Assembly (NCBI RefSeq): GCF_037076345.1
Contig: NZ_AP024702.1
Coordinates: 4,712,001-4,776,000 of the forward strand
Source: Haloferula helveola
Lineage (GTDB): Bacteria > Verrucomicrobiota > Verrucomicrobiia > Verrucomicrobiales > Akkermansiaceae
Reading direction: 5' to 3'
DNA: 64,000 nucleotides
Shown: piece by piece, positions 43,906-52,448 of the stretch
Layout of the letters: every line of letters begins with the position of its first letter
Numbering within the stretch: position 1 is the stretch's first letter
Notes under the pieces: generated by a model
What the model saw: the letters and a program-made list of their open reading frames with translations, nothing else
Databases searched by the model: none
What the model was told of the DNA's origin: nothing
Translations under genes and position numbers: made by a program

Positions 43906-45390
43906 ATGCAAAGAATCGCATTGATGTTGATCGGAGCCGCCGGCATGGCCCAGGCGGCGGAATACCTGGTGGCGGTGCCGAAGGAGGTGTCCGCTGAGTG
44001 GCTCGGAGTGGGCAAGGCCTTGGCGGAAGTCCACGAAGCGAAGCTCGAACGCTTCGACGGCAAGGCGGAGAGTCTGGGGGATATCCTCGAGGCCGAGCGG
44101 CCCCGCTATCTTGCGGTCGTCGGTCCGGCTTCCACGTTCGACGGCAAGTTCGTCCGGGCGCTCAACCGGGTGTCGCGGGAGGTGGATGACGACCCGTATG
44201 CGGACGTCCGCTGGGGGCTCATCACCGGCGCGACTCCGGACGACGCGTTGCGGGTCGTGAAGACCCGGGAGCCGCTCGTGATCGACAGGGCGCTGACGAC
44301 CACCGGGATCAATCTCGGACTGGTCGAGTCCGGCCTGACCCTGAGCGATGGCGGGAAGGGCGGCTACACCATCAAGGAGGCCGGAGCCAAACCGGTGAAG
44401 GGGCAGTGGGACGCGGAGACCGAGCCCGATGGCACGGTCGGGATGTTCGAGAAGGCATGGAACGAGGATCGTCCCCAGTTGCTGGTCACCAGCTCGCATG
44501 CGACGCAGTTCAACCTCGAGATGCCGTTCGGGCTCGGGTTGATCGCCAGCCACGGCGGGAAGTTCCATGTTCTCGGGAAAAGCCTGAAGAACGAGTTCGC
44601 CCGCTTCCTCGGTGGCGCGATGTTTACCGGTGATCCGGCCAAGCTGGGCGAGTGGCTCGACAGCAAGAAGCTCCCCGTATTGGCCGATAGCGATGAGCCC
44701 AAGGTATGGGTCGCGGCCGGCAACTGTCTGATCGGCGACGCACGCGGAACCGACGAGTCGATGGTCGTGAGCGCGATGAGCTCCGGCGGGTTCCGACAGT
44801 TCGTCGGCTACGTGGTGCCGACGTGGTTCGGACGCGCCGGTTGGGGTACGCTCCGGCTTTGGCAGGACTCGCGCGGCAGCCTCTCGTTGAATGAAGCGTT
44901 CTTCCTGAACGACGCGCGGGTCATCGAGGAGACGCGGACGCGTTTCCCGGCCGCGCTCGAGGTCGACTTCGATGCCGACGACATCGAATCATGCATGCGC
45001 ACGGACCGGGCCTTCAACCAAGCGCTGGGCAAACTCCAGGCATCGGGTGTGAAGATCGAGAAGGATACCGTGGGGTTGATCCACGACCGTGACGTGCTGG
45101 CATTCTGGGGCGATCCCGCTTGGGACGCGCGCTTTGATCCCGATCGTTTGCCGCACGCGCTGGAGCATGAGTGGAGGAAAACCGAGAGCGGGATGGAGCT
45201 TCACTTGACCGCGCGTGCGGACTTCGAGGGCCAGTACCTTCGCTGTTTGCCGAAGCGGATGCAGTCCGCTCCCAGCATCGAGCTTCCGGAGGGAATGGAA
45301 GGGGTTGCTGCGGACGACTTCGTCTTCCTCAAGAAGTTCTCAATGAAGAAGGGTGAGGAGCGGGTCGTGAAGCTCTCGGCGAAAGCCTGA
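43906..45390 (+). CDS. Secreted protein with possible caspase-like (clan CD, C25-type) fold
   Basis: This is a 494-residue protein with a short signal peptide (MQRIALMLIGAAGMAQAAEY). It has alternating hydrophobic strands and helices. Two strands end in a potential His-Cys dyad: QLLVTSSHATQF with His198, and KVWVAAGNCLIGDA with Cys274, spaced as in clan CD peptidases such as gingipain (C25). The region after it, SAMSSGGFRQFVGYVVPTWF, also resembles C25 relatives. No propeptide, Ig-like domain or sorting tail is evident, so the C25 call is tentative. It is divergent from the TIM-barrel gene. Confidence 0.5.
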   Translation: MQRIALMLIGAAGMAQAAEYLVAVPKEVSAEWLGVGKALAEVHEAKLERFDGKAESLGDILEAERPRYLAVVGPASTFDGKFVRALNRVSREVDDDPYADVRWGLITGATPDDALRVVKTREPLVIDRALTTTGINLGLVESGLTLSDGGKGGYTIKEAGAKPVKGQWDAETEPDGTVGMFEKAWNEDRPQLLVTSSHATQFNLEMPFGLGLIASHGGKFHVLGKSLKNEFARFLGGAMFTGDPAKLGEWLDSKKLPVLADSDEPKVWVAAGNCLIGDARGTDESMVVSAMSSGGFRQFVGYVVPTWFGRAGWGTLRLWQDSRGSLSLNEAFFLNDARVIEETRTRFPAALEVDFDADDIESCMRTDRAFNQALGKLQASGVKIEKDTVGLIHDRDVLAFWGDPAWDARFDPDRLPHALEHEWRKTESGMELHLTARADFEGQYLRCLPKRMQSAPSIELPEGMEGVAADDFVFLKKFSMKKGEERVVKLSAKA

Positions 45391-45402
45391 GCCTGCACAC
45401 GG

Positions 45403-45951
45403 TCAGTCGATTTCGATCCGGTAGCGACGGACTTCCGGGTCGACTTCGCGCGACCAGGCATCGATGCCGCCATCGATGCCGCGCGTGTTCTTGAGGCCGT
45501 GGCCTTGGAACCACGAGCAGTGGTCGAGCACATGTCGGCCGCTGTGATCATAGAGCAGGATCGACTGGCCGGGATCGCCGGCGAACAATCGCTGCTGGAC
45601 CTCCTCGGTCATGAAAGTGGAGTCCGGCAGCGAGACCGCCTCGTGCTCCTCGCGGGTGCGGGTGTCGACCAGCAGCGGCGGGGATTCGGATTCCAGCATC
45701 GCCTTCGCCTCGGCCGGAGAAACGAGCATGCCCTTGTCGTGTTCATGGGCCGCCAGCAGGTGGGAAAGCATCGCTTCCGGATCGTGATCGCCGGCGCGCT
45801 TGGCAAGGCTGGCCAAGGTCTCCTCAGGCGGGAATCCGCAGCTCTGGCAGCCGCCCAGATGGTAGCGTGAGAAGAGTGCCCGCCGGGCTCCCGGCAGGGC
45901 ATCGAGGATCTCGCCCATCGGGGAGTCGACACTGAGTTCGTCCGTCGCCAT
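45403..45951 (-). CDS. Rhodanese-like protein with degenerate active site
   Basis: This is a 182-residue protein. Residues ~8-60 resemble the small DUF1858/ScdA-type N-terminal domain, with a CxxC at 35/38 (GGCQSCGF). Residues ~75-175 form a rhodanese fold: LLVDTRTREEHEAVSLPDS, then SILLYDHSGRHVLDHCSWFQ. The catalytic Cys of rhodaneses normally sits where this protein has Asp135 (YDHSGRH), so sulfur transfer by the usual mechanism is not expected. The nearby Cys145 lies in the next helix. It may sense or bind rather than catalyse. It is convergent with the putative protease and divergent from pssA. Confidence 0.8.
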   Translation of the reverse strand: MATDELSVDSPMGEILDALPGARRALFSRYHLGGCQSCGFPPEETLASLAKRAGDHDPEAMLSHLLAAHEHDKGMLVSPAEAKAMLESESPPLLVDTRTREEHEAVSLPDSTFMTEEVQQRLFAGDPGQSILLYDHSGRHVLDHCSWFQGHGLKNTRGIDGGIDAWSREVDPEVRRYRIEID

Positions 45952-46023
45952 GGCGGAGGCTAGGCCGGGTCCTCGCGATTTTCCACTGTTTCAGCCGGGA
46001 ATGCTGGGCCAGAGTGCGGCCGG

Positions 46024-46905
46024 ATGCTCCACCCGAAATCGCCAGACGAACCGAAGATCTACCTGCTGCCGAACCTGATGACGGCCGGCAACCTCGTGTG
46101 CGGGTTCTTCGCGGTGCTTTCCATTTTCCAAGGCATCCTCGTCGCGACTCCGCAAAAGGGCGCTTACGAATTTGAATTGGCGCAGCCGTTCTACGAGCGC
46201 GCGATCCTGCTGATCTTCGCGTCGTGCCTGTTCGATCTTCTCGATGGCCGTCTCGCGCGGCTCGGCGGAAAGGAGTCGCCTTTCGGGCGCGAGTTCGACT
46301 CGCTGGCAGACGTGATCTCCTTCGGCATGGCGCCGTCGCTCCTGATGGCCAAAGCGGTGCTCTTTCCTCTCGAGAAGGCGCTTGGGATTCCCGCGGTCGG
46401 GTGGGTGCTCGCTTGTCTCTATGTCCTGTGCGGGGCGATCCGGCTCGCGCGCTTCAACTGTCTGGCCGCGATGCCCAAAACGGCCGACTCCGATTCCGAC
46501 TTCCGTGGTATCCCGATCCCGATGGCCGCCGGCTTCATCTCGTCGCTGACCTTCCTGGTCATCTTCTTCAACAAGACCGACCGCAATCTCGGTGTCTGGA
46601 TCTACGTGCTCGCCGCGATGATGCTGGCGCTGTCGATCCTGATGATCAGCGATGTCCGCTACCCGAGCTTCAAAAAAGTCGGTTGGAAAACCCGTGGCAC
46701 GCCGGTCGTGATCGTGATCGCGGCGGTGGTGGTGATGGTCACGATCCGCTTTTACTACCTGATGCCGGCCGTGCTGTTCAGTGCCTACGTGCTCTACGGA
46801 CTCATCGTCCGGCCGTTCCTCTCGAAACGGGTGAGGCAGGAAATCGAGGAGCCCGACGAGAACGGATCGGACGAACCCGAGGCTGCCAAGGAGAGCGAGG
46901 GGTAA
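46024..46905 (+). CDS. pssA: CDP-diacylglycerol-serine O-phosphatidyltransferase
   Basis: This 293-residue membrane protein makes phosphatidylserine from CDP-diacylglycerol and serine, the first step to phosphatidylethanolamine. The CDP-alcohol phosphotransferase signature DGRLARLGGKESPFGREFDS followed by LAD is complete (DGxxAR-x8-GxxxD-xxxD). Eight hydrophobic segments follow the family's arrangement, and the opening YLLPNLMTAGNLVCGFFAVL is typical of the bacterial PssA type. The C-terminal tail is acidic. It ends 55 bases before an amidase gene, and the spacer is AT-rich (46908-46950), so the amidase may have its own promoter. Confidence 0.93.
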   Translation: MLHPKSPDEPKIYLLPNLMTAGNLVCGFFAVLSIFQGILVATPQKGAYEFELAQPFYERAILLIFASCLFDLLDGRLARLGGKESPFGREFDSLADVISFGMAPSLLMAKAVLFPLEKALGIPAVGWVLACLYVLCGAIRLARFNCLAAMPKTADSDSDFRGIPIPMAAGFISSLTFLVIFFNKTDRNLGVWIYVLAAMMLALSILMISDVRYPSFKKVGWKTRGTPVVIVIAAVVVMVTIRFYYLMPAVLFSAYVLYGLIVRPFLSKRVRQEIEEPDENGSDEPEAAKESEG

Positions 46906-46960
46906 AAGTTTTAAAAAGTTTTTGATCAAGAAAGCTTAATCATCTAGGCTGCAGGCCGTG

Positions 46961-47563
46961 ATGGGACACACGCTTTTCTCGAGGGTTCTGGCTGCCCTCG
47001 CCTCACTGGTCGTGCTTGCGGGCGTGGCGAGTGCCGCGAGATTTTCGACCGTGATCATTGATCCGGGCCATGGCGGCAAGGACAAGGGGGCCTATTGGGG
47101 AGGAGTGCGTGAGTCGACGCTGAACCTCAAGGTCGCGAACCAGCTGGAGGCGCTGCTCAAGAAGCGCGGCATCCGCACTGTGATGACCCGCCGCAGCGAC
47201 GTGTTCGTTTCTCTCTCGAGTCGTGCCGCGATCGCCAACCGCTATCGCAGCGCGGTATTCGTGAGCATCCATTTCAACGCCTCGACCAACACGGCGATCA
47301 AAGGTGCCGAGACCTACTACTGGGGAACCACCGGCAGGATGATTGCCGGGGCCATCCAGCGCCGTCTTCCGGCCCGCTGCCAGGTGCGCAATCGTGGCAT
47401 CCGGCGGCATGGTTTCACCGTGCTGGTGAAAACGCGCTGTCCGGCGGTTCTGGTGGAGTGCGGCTTCATCAGCAACTCGAGCGAGCGCCGCCGTTGCTCG
47501 ACGGTGTGGTACCAGCAAACCGCCGCGCGAGCGATTTACGACGGGCTGATGGCCTGCCGTTGA
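46961..47563 (+). CDS. N-acetylmuramoyl-L-alanine amidase (amidase_3)
   Basis: This is a 200-residue zinc amidase with a signal peptide (MGHTLFSRVLAALASLVVLA, cleavage near ASAAR). Zinc ligands and catalytic Glu are all present: VIIDPGHGGKDKGA (His), ESTLNLKVANQL (Glu), FVSIHFNAS (His) and AVLVECGFISN (Glu). It cleaves the amide link between MurNAc and the stem peptide and acts in the periplasm during division or wall turnover. There is no AMIN domain, so its localisation signal is unclear. The ATG at 46961 is preferred over a GTG one codon earlier. Confidence 0.9.
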   Translation: MGHTLFSRVLAALASLVVLAGVASAARFSTVIIDPGHGGKDKGAYWGGVRESTLNLKVANQLEALLKKRGIRTVMTRRSDVFVSLSSRAAIANRYRSAVFVSIHFNASTNTAIKGAETYYWGTTGRMIAGAIQRRLPARCQVRNRGIRRHGFTVLVKTRCPAVLVECGFISNSSERRRCSTVWYQQTAARAIYDGLMACR

Positions 47564-47569
47564 GGCAGC

Positions 47570-48349
47570 TCAGAACGAGAGCGTGATTCCCGCGCCGGCG
47601 TAGAAGAAGTCCTTCAGCAGGGCGTCATCGCCGTGGATGATCGGGTTCGAATCGAGCGCGAAGTTGTAGCTCGCGTAGGTCGAGAGCTCGATGTTGTCGG
47701 TGATGGAAATCAGTGCGGCCAGCGAGAGTGCGATGTGGTTCGCGCCGTGGTGTCCGTCGGCGACGTAGCCGTCGTTCGCTCCGAAGACGACACCGGGCTC
47801 AAAGGTGAGACACTCGATCGGCTCGAACGGACGGGTGAGGCTTAATTCGTAGAACGTGCCATTGGCATCGAACGAATAGGTGCCATCGAGTCCGAGTTGG
47901 AACCCACCGGGGATGGAGTCGATGAAGACTCCGGCGCTGAGTTCGTGATCGAGTTCGCCGTCGTGCGGGAAGCGCAGGTGGGTGTAGCTCGCATGAACTT
48001 CGAGAGGGCCGATCTCGATCCCGTATTCCAGTCCGAGTTGGAGTTCATTGTAGGCATTTGACGGGCTCTCCCCGTACCAAACGCCGAAGAGAAAGTCGTT
48101 CCAAGTCGCCTCGAACGCCGAGGTGAGCAGGCCGTCGCCATCCAGGCTATCCCGGCCTTCGGAGGCGTAGCGGCTGTCGTAGCCGAGGGTGACGGAGAAT
48201 GAGGGACCGGAATTTTCCGGCATCGGGTGTTCGTGATGCCGGTGAATCGGAGAGGCGTGGTGGTGCCGCGCGATCTCCGGCTCTTGGGCGCCAAGGGGAA
48301 GAGCGAGAAATGCAGCGAGCGTGGCGGCAAGCAATCTGGGGGCAGTCAT
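47570..48349 (-). CDS. His-rich outer-membrane protein of the metal ABC operon
   Basis: This is a 259-residue protein with signal peptide MTAPRLLAATLAAFLALPLG. It continues with a His-rich segment (HHHASPIHRHHEHP, residues 29-42, seven His). The rest has outer-membrane beta-strand spacing (FSVTLGYDSRYASEGRDS, WNDFLFGVWYGESPSNAYNE, LEVHASYTHLRF) and ends YAGAGITLSF with terminal Phe. Its ATG overlaps the stop codon of the metal ABC permease by ATGA. This coupling and the His cluster suggest an outer-membrane step of metal uptake. No family was recognised. Confidence 0.68.
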   Translation of the reverse strand: MTAPRLLAATLAAFLALPLGAQEPEIARHHHASPIHRHHEHPMPENSGPSFSVTLGYDSRYASEGRDSLDGDGLLTSAFEATWNDFLFGVWYGESPSNAYNELQLGLEYGIEIGPLEVHASYTHLRFPHDGELDHELSAGVFIDSIPGGFQLGLDGTYSFDANGTFYELSLTRPFEPIECLTFEPGVVFGANDGYVADGHHGANHIALSLAALISITDNIELSTYASYNFALDSNPIIHGDDALLKDFFYAGAGITLSF

Positions 48350-49257
48350 GAGGTCGGAAGATCGGTCGGTCGGGGTTCGGGCTTCCGCAGCAGTCGCGTG
48401 ACAATCCCGTTATGGGGGGCAAACAGCCACGCCAGCGTGAACAGGACGCCTGCGGCAAATGCCATCATGCCGGAGGTCGTCGTGTCGGTGAACCCGACCA
48501 GCGAGGGAAGAGTGAGGGCGCCGATGTGGCCCAGCACCGCGGATGCCGCGCCGACCGCCGAGGCGATGACTAGCATCGGGAGCAGCCGGTGGGTCAGGAG
48601 CTGGGCGGTGGCCGCGGGGACGATCAGCATCGCGATCACGATGATGCTGCCGACCGACTCGAATGCCGCCACGGTGGTGACGGCGACGATGGTCATCAGC
48701 AGGTAGTGGAGCAGCGACGACGAGAAGCCGAGTGTGTCGGAGAGGGAAGGGTCGAACGAACTCAGCCGCAGCTCCTTGTAGAGCAGTGTGATCACGCCAA
48801 GGTTCAGGAGCAGAACGATGCCGTTGATGATCGCGGCGCGCGGCACTTCGGACGGCACGATCGGTGCGCTGGTTTCGATCGCCCCGTAGAGAACGCAGCC
48901 GGGGTCGAGATCGACATGGTCGGCGGCGCGGACAATCAGCACCAACCCGATCGCGAACAGGGTGGTGAACACCACGCCCATCGCCGCGCCCCGGTCGACA
49001 TTGGCGAAGCGGTTGACCCACTGTGTGAATAGGGCGGTCAGCACTCCCGTGACGGCCGCACCGACAAACATCGGCAGGCTCGCGCGGGAACCGGTGAATA
49101 GGAAAGCGATGGCGAGGCCGGGCAGCACGGCATGGCTGATCGCATCGCCCATCATGCTCATCTTCCTCAGCACCAGAAAGCACCCCGGAAGCGCGCACGC
49201 GACGGCGCACAGCACGCCGGTGACGACGATCCAGGTGTCGGTGAAGTTCCAGTTCAT
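48346..49257 (-). CDS. Metal ABC transporter permease (ZnuB/MntB/TroC type)
   Basis: This is a 303-residue permease with about nine helices. Family markers are VVTGVLCAVACALPGCFLVL, RKMSMMGDAISHAVLPGLAI and ESVGSIIVIAMLIVPAATAQ, as in the ABC-3 (MntB/ZnuB) permease family for Mn, Zn or Fe. It is the second permease of a five-gene leftward operon. Its start is preceded by nine copies of a 7-base repeat, leaving 109 bases after the preceding gene and no normal ribosome-binding site. Confidence 0.85.
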   Translation of the reverse strand: MNWNFTDTWIVVTGVLCAVACALPGCFLVLRKMSMMGDAISHAVLPGLAIAFLFTGSRASLPMFVGAAVTGVLTALFTQWVNRFANVDRGAAMGVVFTTLFAIGLVLIVRAADHVDLDPGCVLYGAIETSAPIVPSEVPRAAIINGIVLLLNLGVITLLYKELRLSSFDPSLSDTLGFSSSLLHYLLMTIVAVTTVAAFESVGSIIVIAMLIVPAATAQLLTHRLLPMLVIASAVGAASAVLGHIGALTLPSLVGFTDTTTSGMMAFAAGVLFTLAWLFAPHNGIVTRLLRKPEPRPTDLPTS

Positions 49258-49260
49258 GGG

Positions 49261-49328
49261 GAGCGTGGAGCGTGGAGCGTGGAGCGTGGAGCGTGGAGCG
49301 TGGAGCGTGGAGCGTGGAGCGTGGAGCG
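49261..49328. repeat. Tandem 7-base repeat GAGCGTG, nine copies
   Basis: Nine perfect copies of GAGCGTG plus a partial copy end 3 bases from the start codon of the second metal ABC permease. On the mRNA sense strand this reads CACGCTC. Such short repeats are prone to copy-number change and could alter translation or spacing of that permease. Confidence 0.9.
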
Positions 49329-49366
49329 GAGGTCTGACTCTCAGCTCGATTCTCCAAGCTCTCCGC

Positions 49367-50683
49367 TCAGATCAGGTGGGGGCTGGCGGGGATCTGGAGA
49401 TCGGGTGCGAGTTCGGCTTCGAGTTCCCGGACCATCTCGGGCCCGAGGATGTGTTCCACCATATCGGCGTCGCGATCGACATGGCTCGGCGCGATTTCGG
49501 CGTGGTGGATCAGGTAGAGTTCCCACAGCCGGTGGTTGCGGGTGATGCGGGCGGCTTCGCCGAATCCGGATTCGGAGAGAAGCACGGCCGACGGATCGGA
49601 AGTCGGTTCGAGGTGGTCCTCGCGACGCGCGAGTGAGAGTTTTCGTTTCAGTTGTCCCATCGTCCAGCTGCGGTGCTGAAGTAGGGATTGCAGGGTGACC
49701 GGGCGGTTGGAAACAGGTTGGTCCGAGGCTTCGAGGATCTCGTAAACCGAGCGCAAGAGGTGCTGGCGCCCGACCCGGCGCTTGAGCTTCAGGTGATCCA
49801 TGTAGCGTGGCAGGACGCCCCGCTTGCCGCCGAAGAACATGCTGATGAGGAAAATGGATGAAGCGGTAAGAACGATGACTGGTCCGGAAGGGAGGTCGGC
49901 AAACAAGTCGCTCAGAAGTGCTCCGAAGTGCCCGCTGATTCCGCCGATTGCAGCAGATATCACGAGCATCAGCTTCATGTTTTCTGTCCAGAAACGGGCT
50001 GACGCAGCCGGAATGATAAGGAATGCGATCACGAGTATCAAGCCGACGGCTTGAATGCCGATCACGGTTACTGCCGTCACCAGAGCAAGGACTAGGGTAT
50101 CAAGGAGCAAGACGGGCCATCCCTCTGATGCCGCAAAAGCTTCGTCAAAGCAGAGGAGCGTGAATTCCTTCAGTAGCAGAACCACCGTGACGATGACGGC
50201 GGTTGTCACAAGGGCGATCAGGAGAAGGTCGGAAAGTACGATGGATGCAGTTCGTCCGTAGATGTAGTCAGTCAGCCCCGAGGCACCGGGCAGATTCTGC
50301 ACCATCCGCAGGATGGCCACACCGGTGCCGAAGAAGACGGAGAGGACGAAGCCCATCGCGACGTCGTCGCGCAGGCGGGTGGTGCGGCGGATGGCGAGCA
50401 TCACCGCGACTCCCGCCAGTCCGGAGAGCGTGGCGCCGACCAGCAGGGCGGGGAGGCTCTTTCCGGCGCCACCGAGCGAGGCGACGATGGCGAAGGCAAT
50501 GGCGATGCCCGGCAGTGTGGCGTGCGAGAGCACGTCGCCCATCAGAGACCGCTTGCGCAGCAGCAGCAGGCTGCCGACGAGGCCGGATCCGATGCCCAGA
50601 CACCATGTCGCGGCGACGACCAGCCGCGTGTTGTAGCTTTGCAGCGTCAACACCTCGACAAAGTCGTGGAAGGAGAAGGGCAT
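49367..50683 (-). CDS. Metal ABC permease fused to DtxR/MntR-like regulator
   Basis: This protein has 438 residues from the ATG at 50683. Residues 1-295 are an ABC-3 type metal permease (RKRSLMGDVLSHATLPGIAI, IGIQAVGLILVIAFLIIPAA). Residues ~305-438 look like a DtxR/MntR regulator: a winged helix-like part (LLRSVYEILEAS, LSESGFGEAARITRNHRLWE) and a dimerisation/metal-site helix (YLIHHAEIAPSHVDRDADMV, with EHIL). Such fusions let metal binding control the transporter directly or tether the repressor to the membrane. It overlaps the ATPase stop by one base (TGATG). Confidence 0.8.
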   Translation of the reverse strand: MPFSFHDFVEVLTLQSYNTRLVVAATWCLGIGSGLVGSLLLLRKRSLMGDVLSHATLPGIAIAFAIVASLGGAGKSLPALLVGATLSGLAGVAVMLAIRRTTRLRDDVAMGFVLSVFFGTGVAILRMVQNLPGASGLTDYIYGRTASIVLSDLLLIALVTTAVIVTVVLLLKEFTLLCFDEAFAASEGWPVLLLDTLVLALVTAVTVIGIQAVGLILVIAFLIIPAASARFWTENMKLMLVISAAIGGISGHFGALLSDLFADLPSGPVIVLTASSIFLISMFFGGKRGVLPRYMDHLKLKRRVGRQHLLRSVYEILEASDQPVSNRPVTLQSLLQHRSWTMGQLKRKLSLARREDHLEPTSDPSAVLLSESGFGEAARITRNHRLWELYLIHHAEIAPSHVDRDADMVEHILGPEMVRELEAELAPDLQIPASPHLI

Positions 50684-51456
50684 CAGTGGGGGCGGGTCAG
50701 CGCGTTGGCGGCGCGGTCCAGCAGCGCGAGGCGGCCGCCGTAGGTCTTCTTCAGGTTCTCGTCGGTGAACACCTCTTCGGTCGGTCCTGAAGCGACGACC
50801 CGCATGTTGAGCATGACGGTCCAATCGAAGTACTCGGCGACGGTCGACAGGTCGTGATGGACCACGAGACAGGTCCGGCCGCGTTCGCGCAGTTCCTTGA
50901 GCAGGGTGACGATCGCCTGTTCGGTGGCGGCATCCACCGCGGCGAAGGGCTCGTCCATGAAATACACCTTGGCATCCTGCGCCAGCGCCCGCGCCAGGAA
51001 GACCCGCTGCTGTTGGCCGCCGGAGAGCTGGCTGATCTGGCGCTTGGCCAGATGGCGGATCCCGACCTTCTCGAGGGCTTCGAGCGCCGTCTTCCGCTGG
51101 GCGGCACCGACCCGCTTGAACCAACCGAGACTGCGATAGGTGCCCATCGCGACCACATCGAGCGCGGACACCGGGAAGTCCCAGTCGACGCTTTCACGCT
51201 GCGGAACGTAGGCCACGAGATGGCGGTTCTTGCGATAGGGCTCGCCGTAGATGTTCGCCCAGCCCGAGGTCTTCGGGATGAGGTCCAGGCAGGCCTTGAT
51301 GAGGGTCGACTTTCCGGCGCCGTTCGGGCCGATGATTCCCACCAGCTTGCCTTCGGGAATGTTCAGCTCGACGTCCCAGATCACCGGCTTGCGCTGATAC
51401 GCCACGGTCAGGTCGTGGACGGTCAACGGGTAGTCAGGCGGGTGTTCGTGCTGCAT
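50683..51456 (-). CDS. Metal ABC transporter ATP-binding protein
   Basis: This is a 257-residue ATPase of the ZnuC/MntC type. Walker A is IGPNGAGKSTLIKA, the signature is QLSGGQQQRVFLARAL, Walker B is KVYFMDEPFAAVD, and the H-loop is VVHHDLSTVAEYFD. It energises the two permeases encoded downstream. Preceded by a substrate-binding lipoprotein gene (7-base gap) and followed by the permease-regulator fusion (1-base overlap). Metal choice cannot be read from this subunit. Confidence 0.93.
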   Translation of the reverse strand: MQHEHPPDYPLTVHDLTVAYQRKPVIWDVELNIPEGKLVGIIGPNGAGKSTLIKACLDLIPKTSGWANIYGEPYRKNRHLVAYVPQRESVDWDFPVSALDVVAMGTYRSLGWFKRVGAAQRKTALEALEKVGIRHLAKRQISQLSGGQQQRVFLARALAQDAKVYFMDEPFAAVDAATEQAIVTLLKELRERGRTCLVVHHDLSTVAEYFDWTVMLNMRVVASGPTEEVFTDENLKKTYGGRLALLDRAANALTRPH

Positions 51457-51463
51457 GGGCCGA

Positions 51464-52426
51464 TCAGTTGAGTTTGCCGTTCATTCCCTTCTCGGGAGCG
51501 GTTCCGCCGAGCGCGCGGGTGATGGTCGTCACGTTATGGTCAATCATCCCGATGTAGGTGCCCTCGTAGGTTCCGGTGGTCCCCATCGCATCGGAAAAAA
51601 GCTCGCCGCCGATGCTGACGTCGTGACCGCGGGAACGGGTGCCTTCGACGAGCGCCTCGACCGACTTGCGCGGGATCGAGCTCTCGACAAAGACCGCCGG
51701 GATCTTCCTTTCGATGATGAAATTCACGAGATCGTTGATGTCCTTCAGTCCCGCCTCGGACTCGGTGCTGATGCCTTGGATGCCCCTGACTTCGAGTCCG
51801 TAGGCTCGGGCCATGTAGCCGAAGGCGTCGTGTGCTGTGATCAGGACCCGCTGACCTTCGGGAATGCTCCCGAGGCTGGTGCGCGCGTATTCGTCGAGCT
51901 TGCCGAGTTCGGCGACGTAGTGGTCGTGGTTGGTCTTGAAATCCGCGGCGTGCTGCGGCGCGAGTTCGGAAAGCGCGAGTTCGATTTCTCCCGCCGCCTT
52001 GATCCATCCGGAGACGTCCATCCAAACGTGCGGGTCGAAGTGGTCCGCCTCGTCGCTCATGACGTAGTTCGAGTCCCCGAGGATGGTCTCCGTGACCGCG
52101 TGCACGGGTTTTCCCGAGCGAGCGAAACGGACCATGGTGTCGGTCATTTTGCCCTCAAGCATCAGGCCGTTGTAGAAGATCAGGTCGGCAGCCTGCAGCT
52201 TCTTGAGGTCGGGGCTCGACGGTTTGTAGAGGTGGGGATCAACGCCTTCTCCGATCAGGCTTTCGACGCTCACATGCTCACCGCCGATTTCGCGCGCAAC
52301 GTCGCCGATCATCGCGATCGTCGTCACGACCTTCGGTGTGCCATCGGATGTCGAATTCTGGTCCTCACCGCAGCCAACGAGGCCGAGTGCGGCGAGAGCG
52401 GAAAGGATGAACCGTAGGGGTCGCAT
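51464..52426 (-). CDS. Metal ABC transporter substrate-binding lipoprotein (ZnuA/TroA-like)
   Basis: This is a 320-residue cluster A-I binding protein. The signal ends ALGLVGCGED, a lipobox. Metal-ligand segments are EGVDPHLYKPSSPD (His), HFDPHVWMDVSG (His), VLITAHDAFGYMARAYGLE (His), and GELFSDAMG (Asp). The region GIQGISTESEAGLKDI is the loop holding the third ligand in Mn-type proteins, so Mn, Zn or Fe cannot be separated by eye. It is the first gene of the leftward operon; a candidate operator lies just upstream. Confidence 0.92.
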   Translation of the reverse strand: MRPLRFILSALAALGLVGCGEDQNSTSDGTPKVVTTIAMIGDVAREIGGEHVSVESLIGEGVDPHLYKPSSPDLKKLQAADLIFYNGLMLEGKMTDTMVRFARSGKPVHAVTETILGDSNYVMSDEADHFDPHVWMDVSGWIKAAGEIELALSELAPQHAADFKTNHDHYVAELGKLDEYARTSLGSIPEGQRVLITAHDAFGYMARAYGLEVRGIQGISTESEAGLKDINDLVNFIIERKIPAVFVESSIPRKSVEALVEGTRSRGHDVSIGGELFSDAMGTTGTYEGTYIGMIDHNVTTITRALGGTAPEKGMNGKLN

Positions 52427-52448
52427 GGGCGTGATTCAATCGCAGGAC

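Noticed and set aside
49261-49328. Possible CRISPR array
   Set aside because: The unit is 7 bases with no spacers; it is a simple tandem repeat and there are no cas genes.
49132-49636. Plus-strand reading frames with SVERGAW repeats
   Set aside because: They are only translations of the 7-base tandem repeat and the antisense of real permease genes; no start signal or protein-like composition elsewhere.
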